Assembly: GCA_018831055.1 (NCBI GenBank)
Contig: JAHJRE010000017.1
Span: forward strand, 1 to 56,560
Direction: 5' to 3'
Origin: Bacteroidota bacterium
GTDB lineage: Bacteria > Bacteroidota > Bacteroidia > Bacteroidales > B18-G4
DNA length: 56,560 nucleotides
Both the position numbers and the translations under genes were made by a program. The first letter of the stretch is position 1. Each line of letters starts with the position of its first letter. The notes under the pieces were generated by a model. It worked only from the letters and a program-made list of their open reading frames with translations. It searched no databases and was not told where the DNA came from. Below, one piece after another: positions 39,759 through 47,350 of the stretch.

Positions 39759-39790
39759 CAAAATTAAAAATTTGTGTAAGCTTTCTTCAA
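39759..39790 (-). promoter_or_regulatory. Promoter of the TPR-barrel operon
   Basis: The minus strand has TTG at 39788-39790, a 21-base spacer, then TAATTTTG at 39759-39766. This matches the Bacteroidota TTG-N19-21-TAnnTTTG pattern and lies 22 bases before the TPR start codon. Confidence 0.6.
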
Positions 39791-39860
39791 CAGCTTCGAT
39801 TTACTTATCAACAGGAATTTGTTTAGAGAACGAAAAGAGGGGAGGAATATTTTGAAAGAG

Positions 39861-39886
39861 GTGCCCCGACTTACGTCGGGGTGACG
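39861..39886. repeat. REP-like hairpin element, copy 1
   Basis: GTG-CCCCGAC-TTAC-GTCGGGG-TGACG: a perfect 7-bp stem with a 4-base loop, flanked by GTG and TGACG. A second copy with the same flanks and a compensatory stem change lies at 41470-41495. Confidence 0.8.
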
Positions 39887-39977
39887 AGGGCTAAACCAGA
39901 TGGAATCCTTATGCAGTTAATTATTAATTTTATTGTTTGTATATCCAATACTTGTAGGTTTCACAATATAATAATGT

Positions 39978-40805
39978 ATGAACAATCACCAGGAATTATC
40001 ATACGAGCTGTATGTTTTTAAGGTTTTAACAGTATTCCGGGAACCATTATTCAGGAAGATCATCGGTAAAATAGCGATCCCTCCCGGGAGCAAAGGTCTT
40101 GATGCCGGTTGCGGTCCGGGTTTCATTACCCGGATCCTGGCAGAACAGACCGGTAAAGAAGGTCATGTTACCGGATTGGATATATCCAGGGATTTCCTGG
40201 ATTATGCAAATAAAATGCATAAACAGGAAAATCTCGATTTTGTATACGGTGATGTAAACAACCTTCCATTTGATGACGGTGTTTTTGACTGGGTATGGAG
40301 TGTGGATACCGTCTGGCCTGGTCCTAAGGAAATGGGCTGCCCGGCTGAAAATCCGTCGGGGATTATCCATGAGTACCATAGAGTATTAAAGCCGGGTGGA
40401 AAGATCTTTATTTTGTACTGGACTTCGCAAAAACTTCTTCCCGGTTATCCCATCCTGGAAGCCCGGCTGAATACCACCAGTTCCGCAACCGCTCCCTTTG
40501 CTGAGCATCTGGCACCGGAAAATCATGTGATGAATGCAAGGAAATGGTTGCAGGATGCAGGTTTCAAAGATACATGCAGCAGGACATTTCTGCACGATAT
40601 CAATGCTCCCTTAAGTGAAAACGACAGGGAGTCGCTTTTCATCCTGTTTGACATGCTCTGGAGCTCGGCTGAGAAAGAATTGGATATAAAGGATTATCAA
40701 AAATATAAAAGTCTCTGCGACCCTCTTTCTCCGGATAATGTACTAAACAACACGGAGTACAGCGGATTTTATACCTATACAATGTTTAAAGGGCTAAATC
40801 GATGA
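39978..40805 (+). CDS. Class I SAM-dependent methyltransferase
   Basis: A 275-residue Methyltransf_11-type protein. SAM motif I is GLDAGCGPGFITRIL (residues 39-53), motif II is VTGLDISRDFLDYA, and YGDVNNLPFDDGVFDWVWSVD and HRVLKPGGKIFILYW follow. The substrate cannot be read; small molecules or quinone precursors are typical. Its TGA stop (40803-40805) lies inside the start of a GATCGATG repeat array, so the last codons are made of repeat sequence. It stands alone. Confidence 0.88.
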   Translation: MNNHQELSYELYVFKVLTVFREPLFRKIIGKIAIPPGSKGLDAGCGPGFITRILAEQTGKEGHVTGLDISRDFLDYANKMHKQENLDFVYGDVNNLPFDDGVFDWVWSVDTVWPGPKEMGCPAENPSGIIHEYHRVLKPGGKIFILYWTSQKLLPGYPILEARLNTTSSATAPFAEHLAPENHVMNARKWLQDAGFKDTCSRTFLHDINAPLSENDRESLFILFDMLWSSAEKELDIKDYQKYKSLCDPLSPDNVLNNTEYSGFYTYTMFKGLNR

Positions 40806-40893
40806 TCGATGATCGATGATCGACGATCGACGATCGGAGATCGGAGATCTGAGATATCCGATCTGATATCTGATATCTGAGATCTTCGATTTT
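40796..40893. repeat. GATC-rich short-period repeat array
   Basis: Seven-base units GATCGAT/GATCGAC/GATCGGA grade into 8-base GATCTGAG and GATATCTG units. The array begins inside the last codons of the methyltransferase gene and ends just before the rnpB terminator. Confidence 0.85.
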
Positions 40894-40899
40894 ATGAAA

Positions 40900-40927
40900 G
40901 AGGCTGCTCTCTTTCAAGTGCAGCCTC
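40900..40927 (-). terminator. Intrinsic terminator of rnpB
   Basis: On the minus strand GAGGCTGC pairs with GCAGCCTC around a 12-base loop, followed by TTTCATAAAA. It lies about 10 bases after the last paired base of RNase P helix P1. Confidence 0.7.
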
Positions 40928-40936
40928 CATATTCCG

Positions 40937-41310
40937 TTGCCGTTCTGTAAGCGGGATTCTGTAACCACCGAAGTGGATTTCCATCATTTATCTAGGATGC
41001 CGGTCACCCGGCACCTCCAGCGACCTACCCGTTCCGGCATCAGCAAGCTGAACTTGGACGGGCCGCCCTCGTTCCGGAACATATTTGGTCTTGCAACCCA
41101 TGAGGTTTACCTCCACCGCCTGTCACCAGGACGGTGCGTGAGCTCTTACCTCACGATTTCACCCTTTCCCCGCCAAAGGCGGGGTGGTATCGTTTCTGTG
41201 GCACTGTCTGTCCTCCCGCAAGGGGAGTCCTTCCCGTTAGGAAGCATGGCGCCCTGTGTTGTCCCGACTTTCCTCTCCCACAAAAGTGGCAGCGATGGAA
41301 CGAACGGCAA
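40937..41310 (-). ncRNA. rnpB: RNase P RNA, bacterial type A
   Basis: On the minus strand the conserved cores appear in order: GAGGAAAGTC (41266-41275), CAGTGCCACAGAAA (41193-41206), a GGTAAACCTC segment, AGATAAATGATGGA (near 40976-40997) and the 3' box ACAGAATCCCGCTTACAG (near 40947-40964). The ends pair as helix P1, TTGCCGTTC (5') with GAACGGC AA (3'), which fixes the gene at 374 bases. This RNA is the catalytic part of RNase P that trims the 5' ends of pre-tRNAs. A variable helix (CCCCGCC/GGCGGGG near 41170) resembles the REP-like hairpin nearby. Both flanks are repeat arrays. Confidence 0.95.
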
Positions 41311-41316
41311 ACGGGG

Positions 41317-41347
41317 CAAAGGTAGTGAAAAGGGGGATGATTTGCAA
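41317..41347 (-). promoter_or_regulatory. Promoter of rnpB
   Basis: The minus strand has TTG at 41345-41347, 20 bases, then TACCTTTG at 41317-41324, an excellent Bacteroidota promoter. Transcription starting about 7 bases after the -7 box begins at the first base of RNase P helix P1, which supports both calls. Confidence 0.85.
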
Positions 41348-41360
41348 GGGGGAATCAGGG

Positions 41361-41440
41361 TGCTGGGTTGCTGGGTTGCTGGGGTGCTGGGGTGCTGGGT
41401 TGCTGGGTTGCTGGGGTGCTGGGTTGCTGGGGTGCTGGGT
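41361..41440. repeat. Ten 8-bp TGCTGGGT units upstream of rnpB
   Basis: Exactly ten consecutive 8-base units (TGCTGGGT or TGCTGGGG) fill 80 bases. The array begins 14 bases upstream of the rnpB -33 box. G-run spacing could favour a quadruplex on the plus strand. Confidence 0.93.
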
Positions 41441-41452
41441 AAAGGGCACAGG

Positions 41453-41495
41453 TTGCGGCTTTCGCCGGGGTGCCCCGGCTTTCGCCGGGGTGACG
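41453..41495. repeat. REP-like hairpin element, copy 2, with a partial duplicate
   Basis: At 41470-41495 the 7-bp stem CCCCGGC/GCCGGGG with loop TTTC is flanked by GTG and TGACG, as at 39861-39886. Just before it, CGGCTTTCGCCGGGGTG (41457-41473) is a partial second copy. Confidence 0.75.
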
Positions 41496-41528
41496 GTATA
41501 TTTAAAATAATCTTAGACTCCTAATATC

Positions 41529-41599
41529 TCTGCGCCTCTGCGCGAAAAAAAATCATCAATCATCAATCATAAATCTCCGATCTCCGATCATCGATCTTC
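41529..41599. repeat. Short-period repeats at the 3' end of the oxidoreductase gene
   Basis: A CTCTGCGCCTCTGCG motif (41528-41543) is followed by AATCATC units and then by GATCTCC/GATCATC/GATCTTC units that run into the coding sequence; the last residues (KIEDR) and stop codon of the minus-strand oxidoreductase are encoded by repeat units. Confidence 0.75.
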
Positions 41600-42949
41600 G
41601 ATCTTCATCACCTCCAACTCCCTTTCCTTCATCCACATTCCCCTTGTGAAATCAGGGAACGCCTGTGGCATGCCTTTTTCTGCAATAGACCTTTGGCTGA
41701 GCTCCGTCACGGCGCTGAGGGCGGCGGCATCATAAACATCCATATCCGGCGGACGGCCGTTGAGCATGGCATTGATAAGGCGGTAATCTTCCAGGAAATC
41801 CATGCCGCCATGGCCGGCACCTTTGCTTTTTCCCTCTAGTTGCTGCCACAGGGGATGGTAGAATTCTTCCTTGTAGTTTTCAAGATTTTCCCAACTATGG
41901 GCCGGACTGCGTCCTTCAATATGGATCAGTTCTTCGGGGTATTTCCTGACAAGACCATGGGTGCCCTGTACCAGGATGTCGCGGCTGTATGGTCTGGGAA
42001 GGCTGGTGTCATGGGTTACGAGGATGGTTTCCCCGTTCACGGTGCGGATAAGCGTGCTGACAACATCACCGAGAACGAAAACTTCTCTGGCTTCCGGGCT
42101 GTCTTCTCCGAAACGCTCCACGGCATATTCATGCAATCCTCTTGACTTGGAGGCAAATGAGACCAGGTAATCGAACTGGTTACCGCGGTTGATGTCGAAG
42201 CATTGTGCCACCGGACCGAGCCCATGGGTGGGGTAAAGGTCCCCGTTGTATTCTGTGGAATATGCCCGGCGCCATAGTCCTTCGCCGTTCATGTCGTACT
42301 TTACTGCACGCAGGTCGTGGAGGTAGCCGCAGCGGGCATGGACGGGTTCACCCAGCAATCCTTTTTTAACCATGTTAAGGATCATCATTTCAGCCCTGTC
42401 GTAATTGCAGTTTTCCATTTGTATGCAATGCAGCCCGGTTGTTTCAGACGTTTCAACCAGGTCCCAGCACTCTTCAAGAGTAAGTGCTGCAGGAACCTCC
42501 GTTGCAGCATGCTTCCCGGTTTTCATGGCTTCCAGGCAAACGGGTACATGCCAGCGCCAGGGGGTGGCGGTGAAGACAAGGTCTATATCCTCCCGCTGGC
42601 AAAGGCGCTTGAAATCCTCCTCACCCCGTGTGTAAAGCTCGGGTTTGCCAAGACCGGCGTCTTCACAGATTTTTTGTGAGCGGATAGCATGATCCTCCCG
42701 TATATCACAAATGGCAACCACCTCAACTCCAGGGATCCTGACAAAATTGTTCACATGGGCAGTGCCCATGCCACCTACACCAACGAAGGCTATCCGGACT
42801 TTATCATATTTTCTGAAAGGAGCAGGAATAGAAGCTATCTCTGTCAGGCGCTGAGGGTTGGAATAGCGGCTGAACGCTGCACCGGCAAAGGTTAGGCCCA
42901 GTCCGGCCATGGCGGAGTTGCGGAGGAAGTCGCGGCGGTTGAAATCCAT
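41588..42949 (-). CDS. Gfo/Idh/MocA oxidoreductase, GH109-like
   Basis: A 453-residue protein starting with a twin-arginine signal (RRDFLRNSAMAGLGL), so it should be exported folded with its cofactor. The Rossmann site is VRIAFVGVGGMGTAHVNNF, followed by FTATPWRWHVPVCLEAMKTGKHAATEVPAA split over residues 130-160 and the YPTHGLGPVAQ motif that contains the catalytic His of GH109. These features match NAD-dependent alpha-N-acetylgalactosaminidases of family GH109, although activity cannot be proven from sequence. Its stop lies within a GATC repeat. No other glycan genes adjoin it. Confidence 0.85.
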   Translation of the reverse strand: MDFNRRDFLRNSAMAGLGLTFAGAAFSRYSNPQRLTEIASIPAPFRKYDKVRIAFVGVGGMGTAHVNNFVRIPGVEVVAICDIREDHAIRSQKICEDAGLGKPELYTRGEEDFKRLCQREDIDLVFTATPWRWHVPVCLEAMKTGKHAATEVPAALTLEECWDLVETSETTGLHCIQMENCNYDRAEMMILNMVKKGLLGEPVHARCGYLHDLRAVKYDMNGEGLWRRAYSTEYNGDLYPTHGLGPVAQCFDINRGNQFDYLVSFASKSRGLHEYAVERFGEDSPEAREVFVLGDVVSTLIRTVNGETILVTHDTSLPRPYSRDILVQGTHGLVRKYPEELIHIEGRSPAHSWENLENYKEEFYHPLWQQLEGKSKGAGHGGMDFLEDYRLINAMLNGRPPDMDVYDAAALSAVTELSQRSIAEKGMPQAFPDFTRGMWMKERELEVMKIEDR

Positions 42950-43018
42950 AAATCTGATATTGAAATTAAAGAATAAAATTAGGAATAATTATGGATTGGC
43001 AGGGCGATGTTATAATAA

Positions 43019-43050
43019 TTTGAGATTTTATTGCTTTTTGACTATATTTG
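43019..43050 (+). promoter_or_regulatory. Promoter of the XRE-nucleotidyltransferase gene
   Basis: TTTG (43019-43022), a 20-base spacer and TATATTTG (43043-43050) form a full consensus Bacteroidota promoter. It lies 21 bases before the ATG at 43071, which decides that start over the upstream frame beginning at 42909. Confidence 0.8.
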
Positions 43051-43070
43051 TCAAAATTAAATTATTCAAG

Positions 43071-43679
43071 ATGCAATCCATCGGGCAAAAAATACGAAAA
43101 TTAAGGATTGATAAGGGTGATCCACTCAGAAAAGTGGCTGCCTACCTTGACATTGACCAGGCCATACTTAGTAAAATTGAGAGAGGGTATAGAAAGGCTA
43201 AGCGTGAGCAGATAATAAGATTAGCGGAATATTTTGAAGTGGATGAAAAACTGTTAATAGCTGCGTGGCTGGGAGATAAGATACTTGAAATAATACAAAA
43301 TGAAATAGCAGCAGAGGAAGCACTTAATCTTGCTGAAAATCAGATTTATTGTCTAAAGCAAAAAGAAAAGAGCTATTCTGATAATATTGAAATGCTTCGG
43401 AGATGTCTGGAAGATGATGGCAGGATCAAAACGGCCTGGCTCTTTGGTTCTTTTGCCAGAGAAGATGTCCACCAGGATAGTGATATTGATCTTTTAGTAG
43501 AGGAAATGCCTGACATTAAATTCAATTATTTTGACCTGGCTGATTTAAGGTTTAAACTGGAAGAGAAGTTAAGCCGGAAGGTTGATCTGGGCTTTGCTTC
43601 TTCCGTTAAAAAGAAGGTTTCGGAAAATATTCTCAATGACATAAAATTGGTATATGAAAGAGTTGAACCAACGAAATAG
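43071..43679 (+). CDS. XRE-type HTH protein fused to MNT-like nucleotidyltransferase
   Basis: With the start at 43071 the product has 202 residues. Residues 1-68 form an XRE/Cro-type helix-turn-helix (IGQKIRKLRIDKG, LRKVAAYLDIDQAILSKIERG). A coiled linker (70-110) leads to a minimal nucleotidyltransferase domain with LFGSFARE (Gly126-Ser127), SDIDLLVE (Asp138, Asp140) and KVDLGF (Asp172), so all three catalytic acids are present. MNT proteins usually act as antitoxins that AMPylate HEPN toxins; no HEPN gene adjoins. Fusing the DNA-binding and transferase parts suggests a self-regulating or stand-alone modifier. A full promoter lies upstream. Confidence 0.88.
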   Translation: MQSIGQKIRKLRIDKGDPLRKVAAYLDIDQAILSKIERGYRKAKREQIIRLAEYFEVDEKLLIAAWLGDKILEIIQNEIAAEEALNLAENQIYCLKQKEKSYSDNIEMLRRCLEDDGRIKTAWLFGSFAREDVHQDSDIDLLVEEMPDIKFNYFDLADLRFKLEEKLSRKVDLGFASSVKKKVSENILNDIKLVYERVEPTK

Positions 43680-43926
43680 GGAAAGGTACGCTTATTTCGG
43701 AGGTTTTTATAAGGAAGATCACCCATAAATGAAAATAATGGGCTTAAAACATAAGGATTGAATCAATATATGATTCTGAATGTAATGGATCGGTTGTAAA
43801 GTATATAAAATTTTGACATGGCAATTTATCATGGGTGATTTAAAAATATTGATTAATTTTCGCATCAAATAGTCGGTTTGAGACTCTTTCTCTTTCAGTA
43901 TTTTTAACCTTATAACCCTTGAAACA
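43680..43926. other. Gene-free AT-rich gap
   Basis: About 250 bases with no credible gene. ATCACCCAT (43718-43726) and ATGGGTGAT (43831-43839) are a 9-base inverted repeat 104 bases apart; no T tract follows. It probably holds the promoter of the DUF3795 gene. Confidence 0.4.
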
Positions 43927-44274
43927 ATGAACAACCTTATTTCCTGTTGCGGACTTAATTGTGAAACCTGTGATGCCAGGATTGCCACCATCCGGGATGA
44001 TGATAAACTTAGAAAAGCCACTGCCGAGGCCTGGAAGAAAATGTTCGGTGCAGCCGACCTTCCGGTTGAAGCAATCAACTGCCTGGGATGTCGCCAGGAA
44101 GGCATCAAGTTTGCCCACTGCTATAATTGTGAAATAAGGAAATGCGCTTTTGGAAAAGGGTTTCAAACATGCGGGGAATGTAGTGAGATGGGTTCCTGTG
44201 AGCTTGTCGGGTTTGTCCATAAACATGCACCGGAAGCAATAGCTAATCTGAGAGGTTTGTATAGCACTAACTGA
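43927..44274 (+). CDS. DUF3795 cysteine-rich protein
   Basis: A 115-residue protein with 12 cysteines in the DUF3795 spacing: CCxxxCxxC (7, 8, 12, 15), CLGC (52-55), CYNCxxxxC (65, 68, 73) and CGEC (82-85) plus Cys91. These should bind zinc or an iron-sulfur cluster. It has no signal peptide. The biochemical role is unknown. The M28 peptidase gene starts 54 bases downstream on the same strand. Confidence 0.88.
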   Translation: MNNLISCCGLNCETCDARIATIRDDDKLRKATAEAWKKMFGAADLPVEAINCLGCRQEGIKFAHCYNCEIRKCAFGKGFQTCGECSEMGSCELVGFVHKHAPEAIANLRGLYSTN

Positions 44275-44327
44275 ATTTGAATATTATTGTCTTTACACAC
44301 AGGTTATTAGCTGGAATTCCATTGCTT

Positions 44328-45689
44328 ATGAAAATAATTTTACTATTGACAGCCATCTTGCTTTCTGTTATATCTTTCTCCCAGGAATCCGATAGCCTCA
44401 TTCTGCGACAGATTTTTGAGAACGCCATCACTAATCAAGATGCCTATAAAAACCTGGAATATCTCTGCACCGAGGCCCCTGGCCGTCTGGTCGGCAGTCC
44501 GGAATCCCTAAAGGCGTTGGAATACATGAAACAATATGCGGAAAGCATTGGTTGCGATACGGTTTACATGCAGGAGTATGTCAGCAAAGCATGGCGCTGT
44601 GATTCCACGGTTGTTTATCTGATGTTAACCGGCGGACTGGCCGTAAAACTGGATGCAGATGCGATCGGGCCATCTCCGGCAACTCCTGAACACGGTGTAA
44701 GTGCTTCTGTGGTTGAGGTTATGGGGCTTGATGAACTGCAGGCCATGGGTGAGGATCGTATCAGAGGAAAGATAGTCTTCTTCAACCGCCCCATGAAACA
44801 AACCTTTGTAAATACTTTTCAGGCTTATGGGAATGCGGCGGATCAGCGTTACCGTGGCCCCGGTGTTGCTGCCTCCATGGGAGCCGTGGCGGTGATCGTC
44901 CGTTCCCTTACTGCCGGCATTGATAATTTTCCGCATACAGGTTCAACCCGTTTTGATAGCCTGAGGATCCCCGCCGTGGCCGTCAGCACCATGGCGGCAG
45001 AAACACTGAGCGCTATGCTTAAGAACGGAATGGGGGAGGAGGTGCTGATCCGGGTCGATGTCCAAGACCTGGAGCCTATTTCAACCTATAACCTGATCGC
45101 GGAAATACGGGGAACAGAAAAACCGGAAGAGATCATTGTGGTTGGAGGCCATATTGATGCATGGTTTAATTCTCCCGGAGCCCATGATGACGGTGGCGGC
45201 TGCGTCCAGTCGATGGATGTCTTAAGGGTATTTAAAGAGCTGGGAATAAGAAATAAACACACCATCCGTGCCGTGATGTTCATGGATGAAGAGCTTTACC
45301 AGGGTGGGGGCAAAGCATACGCAGACTATACACATGCCAGGGGAGAACGGACCTTTTTCGCTCTGGAAGCCGATGCCGGTGCCTTTACTCCCGAAGGATT
45401 TATGGTTGATGCGCCGGATAGCGTTTACAGACAAGTGGCGGCTTTCAGGAAATTATTGGCCCCGTATGGGATACACTATATCCGTAAAGGCGGTACCGGC
45501 GTGGATATTGCTCCACTTAAGGCGTTTCATGTTCCGTTATCAGGTTTCAGGACCGACTCCCAGCGCTATTTCGATTTGCATCATTCAGCCAATGATACTT
45601 TTGATAAGATCAATTTCAGGGAATTGGAGCTGGGGATTACATGTATGGCAGGATTGATATTCCTGATAGATCAGAAAGAAGAATGGTAA
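44328..45689 (+). CDS. Exported M28 family aminopeptidase
   Basis: The frame opens at a TTG (44277); the ATG at 44328 begins a proper signal peptide (MKIILLLTAILLSVISFSQ) and gives 453 residues. After a PA-like insert, the M28 zinc site is complete: VVGGHIDAW, GAHDDGGG, MFMDEEL, LEADAGA and LHHSANDTFDKI supply His, Asp, Glu, Asp and His. The protein should be a secreted or periplasmic di-zinc aminopeptidase or carboxypeptidase. No T9SS sorting domain is present. Confidence 0.93.
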   Translation: MKIILLLTAILLSVISFSQESDSLILRQIFENAITNQDAYKNLEYLCTEAPGRLVGSPESLKALEYMKQYAESIGCDTVYMQEYVSKAWRCDSTVVYLMLTGGLAVKLDADAIGPSPATPEHGVSASVVEVMGLDELQAMGEDRIRGKIVFFNRPMKQTFVNTFQAYGNAADQRYRGPGVAASMGAVAVIVRSLTAGIDNFPHTGSTRFDSLRIPAVAVSTMAAETLSAMLKNGMGEEVLIRVDVQDLEPISTYNLIAEIRGTEKPEEIIVVGGHIDAWFNSPGAHDDGGGCVQSMDVLRVFKELGIRNKHTIRAVMFMDEELYQGGGKAYADYTHARGERTFFALEADAGAFTPEGFMVDAPDSVYRQVAAFRKLLAPYGIHYIRKGGTGVDIAPLKAFHVPLSGFRTDSQRYFDLHHSANDTFDKINFRELELGITCMAGLIFLIDQKEEW

Positions 45690-45777
45690 GTTAAAAATTT
45701 CTTTTACCCGGGTGGGTATATTTTTCAATTTTCAGGACTAATGGTTAAAAGAGTATTAACTTTAAATCTCCTTAACC

Positions 45778-46473
45778 ATGAAACGAAAATCATTACCTCC
45801 CATCCAGAACTTTTGCGATCGCTGGTGTGAAAGGTGCATTGTAGCATCGCATTGTCCGGTTTATACCGGAAAGAGCGGCGATGCATTCTTGCAGAAAAGA
45901 AAAGACCTTGAAAACCGGGCGTTCTGGGGTTATATTACTTATATGTTATATACCTCCCACGATTGCCTGGTCAAAATGTCTGGAGAAATCACGGGAGAAA
46001 TCCCTGAAATGATAGAGGATCCGTTGGAAATCAATGATTTCAGTATGACAGACTTGTCATTATTGGCTGGGGAATACGCAAGTAAAGTATGGGAATGGCT
46101 TAAAGTCAGTAAAGATAAAATCCATGAACGGGAAGAACTGATGAAAGAAACCAATCCGGTTGTCTTAAAGTTGTTCACCGACGTTATTGAGGTGATTCGA
46201 TGGTATGGACAGTTGATATCGGTGAAGGTAGAGAAGTCGATACTGAATAGTAAGCGCGATAGAAAACCCGATGAACTGGATATCTATGCTCCGGCCAGGA
46301 TAGCTTTACTTGCTGCGGACAGATCGATGGGTGCGTTTTGTGCATTGCTTCAGTGGTGGGAAGAGGATGATGAGCTTTTAAGTTTCCTGGATATGCTGAC
46401 CGATCTCAGCAATGCCATACTTGGGTTATTCCCCAACGTGTTGATGGTTCCCGAGCCTTCACAGTGGAATTGA
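45778..46473 (+). CDS. Conserved-looking protein with N-terminal Cys cluster
   Basis: I do not recognise this 231-residue protein. Near the N-terminus it has FCDRWCERC followed by IVASHC, that is CxxxCxxCx5C (Cys13, 17, 20, 26), which could hold a metal or Fe-S cluster. The rest is mostly helical and acidic, with no signal peptide or membrane helix. It is convergent with the next gene, 19 bases between their stops. Confidence 0.7.
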   Translation: MKRKSLPPIQNFCDRWCERCIVASHCPVYTGKSGDAFLQKRKDLENRAFWGYITYMLYTSHDCLVKMSGEITGEIPEMIEDPLEINDFSMTDLSLLAGEYASKVWEWLKVSKDKIHEREELMKETNPVVLKLFTDVIEVIRWYGQLISVKVEKSILNSKRDRKPDELDIYAPARIALLAADRSMGAFCALLQWWEEDDELLSFLDMLTDLSNAILGLFPNVLMVPEPSQWN

Positions 46474-46492
46474 TTTCATAAGCGTTGGCAGA

Positions 46493-47059
46493 TCAATCGC
46501 CTGAGACCATCGTATAGGTTACGGTTATATTAATGGGATCCGATGAAGTTGAGGGAGGGGGGATTTCCCAGACGTATTCAAGCGGATGGCCGCATCCCTG
46601 TCCTTTTCCTGTGTGACAACTGCCGATGTTGACAATAATGGGTTGAGGTTGTGCCGATAGGTTTATTACACCGGGGATGCTACCCAGCCGGCCTTGACCC
46701 TTGCCTGAATCTTCTCCCGCTATGACTTTAAGGACAGATCCCTCCGGAATATTTCCTGAGCTTAGGTGTGCCGTAATAATATTGTATGATTCTTTAGCAG
46801 TAATAGCTGAATAGTGCAGCCAGATTTTCTTGTTGTTGTTATCAGTGACAGGTTGAAGGACTGTTTGTCCGGATGGAGAAGCATTATCTCCCGGGTAACC
46901 CGATGCATCGTATGTGTATCCGACAAGGGAGACTTCCGGTATAGATATTCTAAAAAGAGAGCCTGCGGTATTGCTTTCCTGGGCAAGGGAAAGCATGCTT
47001 CCTGACAGGAAGAAAAAAAGCGTGCAAAGGATTAAAGCCGGTATTTCGCGAACAGACAT
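46493..47059 (-). CDS. Secreted protein of unknown function
   Basis: A 188-residue protein with a signal peptide (about residues 1-27, cut near LSLAQE) and a predicted beta-rich mature part. Two late cysteines (NIGSCHTGKGQGCGHP) could form a disulfide. The overall pattern resembles small pilin- or coat-like beta-sandwich proteins, but I see no family match. The gene is alone and convergent with the Cys-cluster gene. Confidence 0.65.
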   Translation of the reverse strand: MSVREIPALILCTLFFFLSGSMLSLAQESNTAGSLFRISIPEVSLVGYTYDASGYPGDNASPSGQTVLQPVTDNNNKKIWLHYSAITAKESYNIITAHLSSGNIPEGSVLKVIAGEDSGKGQGRLGSIPGVINLSAQPQPIIVNIGSCHTGKGQGCGHPLEYVWEIPPPSTSSDPINITVTYTMVSGD

Positions 47060-47350
47060 CTTCTAAAAGTTTAGTACGATGAGGGCTAAGACCAAACAAG
47101 GAAAACCGCAGAACGATTTTCCTTGTTAGTTACCAAATTACTAAGGCTTTAAGTCGACACTAAAGTTGTTGTAAAAGTAAACCATCTGGAGGGCTGAGGG
47201 AATAAGCAGAATGCTGATTTTAAAGGTAATAATAGCCTAATTTAATTTCCTAAAAACTTAGAGTCAAAATCAGAAAATCGGAAGTGGTATTTAAGAATTT
47301 TGGGAAGTCCTCCGGATTTACACGGAGGTGTGTTGCGTGATTATATTCAT
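47060..47350. other. Gene-free gap with hairpins
   Basis: Between a minus-strand start and a minus-strand stop there is no credible gene. A perfect 11-bp stem AACAAGGAAAA/TTTTCCTTGTT (47095-47105, 47117-47127) and a 6-bp CCTCCG/CGGAGG hairpin (47309-47328) stand out. The second may help end the response regulator transcript; neither has a clear T tract. Confidence 0.45.

Noticed and set aside
41166-41185. Third REP-like hairpin inside rnpB
   Set aside because: The CCCCGCC/GGCGGGG helix lies where RNase P RNA has a variable stem; the GTG and TGACG flanks are missing.
41256-41510. ORF reading GCWVAGLLGCW
   Set aside because: Its sequence comes from the 8-bp TGCTGGGT repeats and overlaps the RNase P RNA gene.
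42909-43070. N-terminal 54 codons of the XRE-nucleotidyltransferase frame
   Set aside because: They overlap the start of the oxidoreductase gene and lie upstream of a consensus promoter (43019-43050); the HTH begins at 43071.
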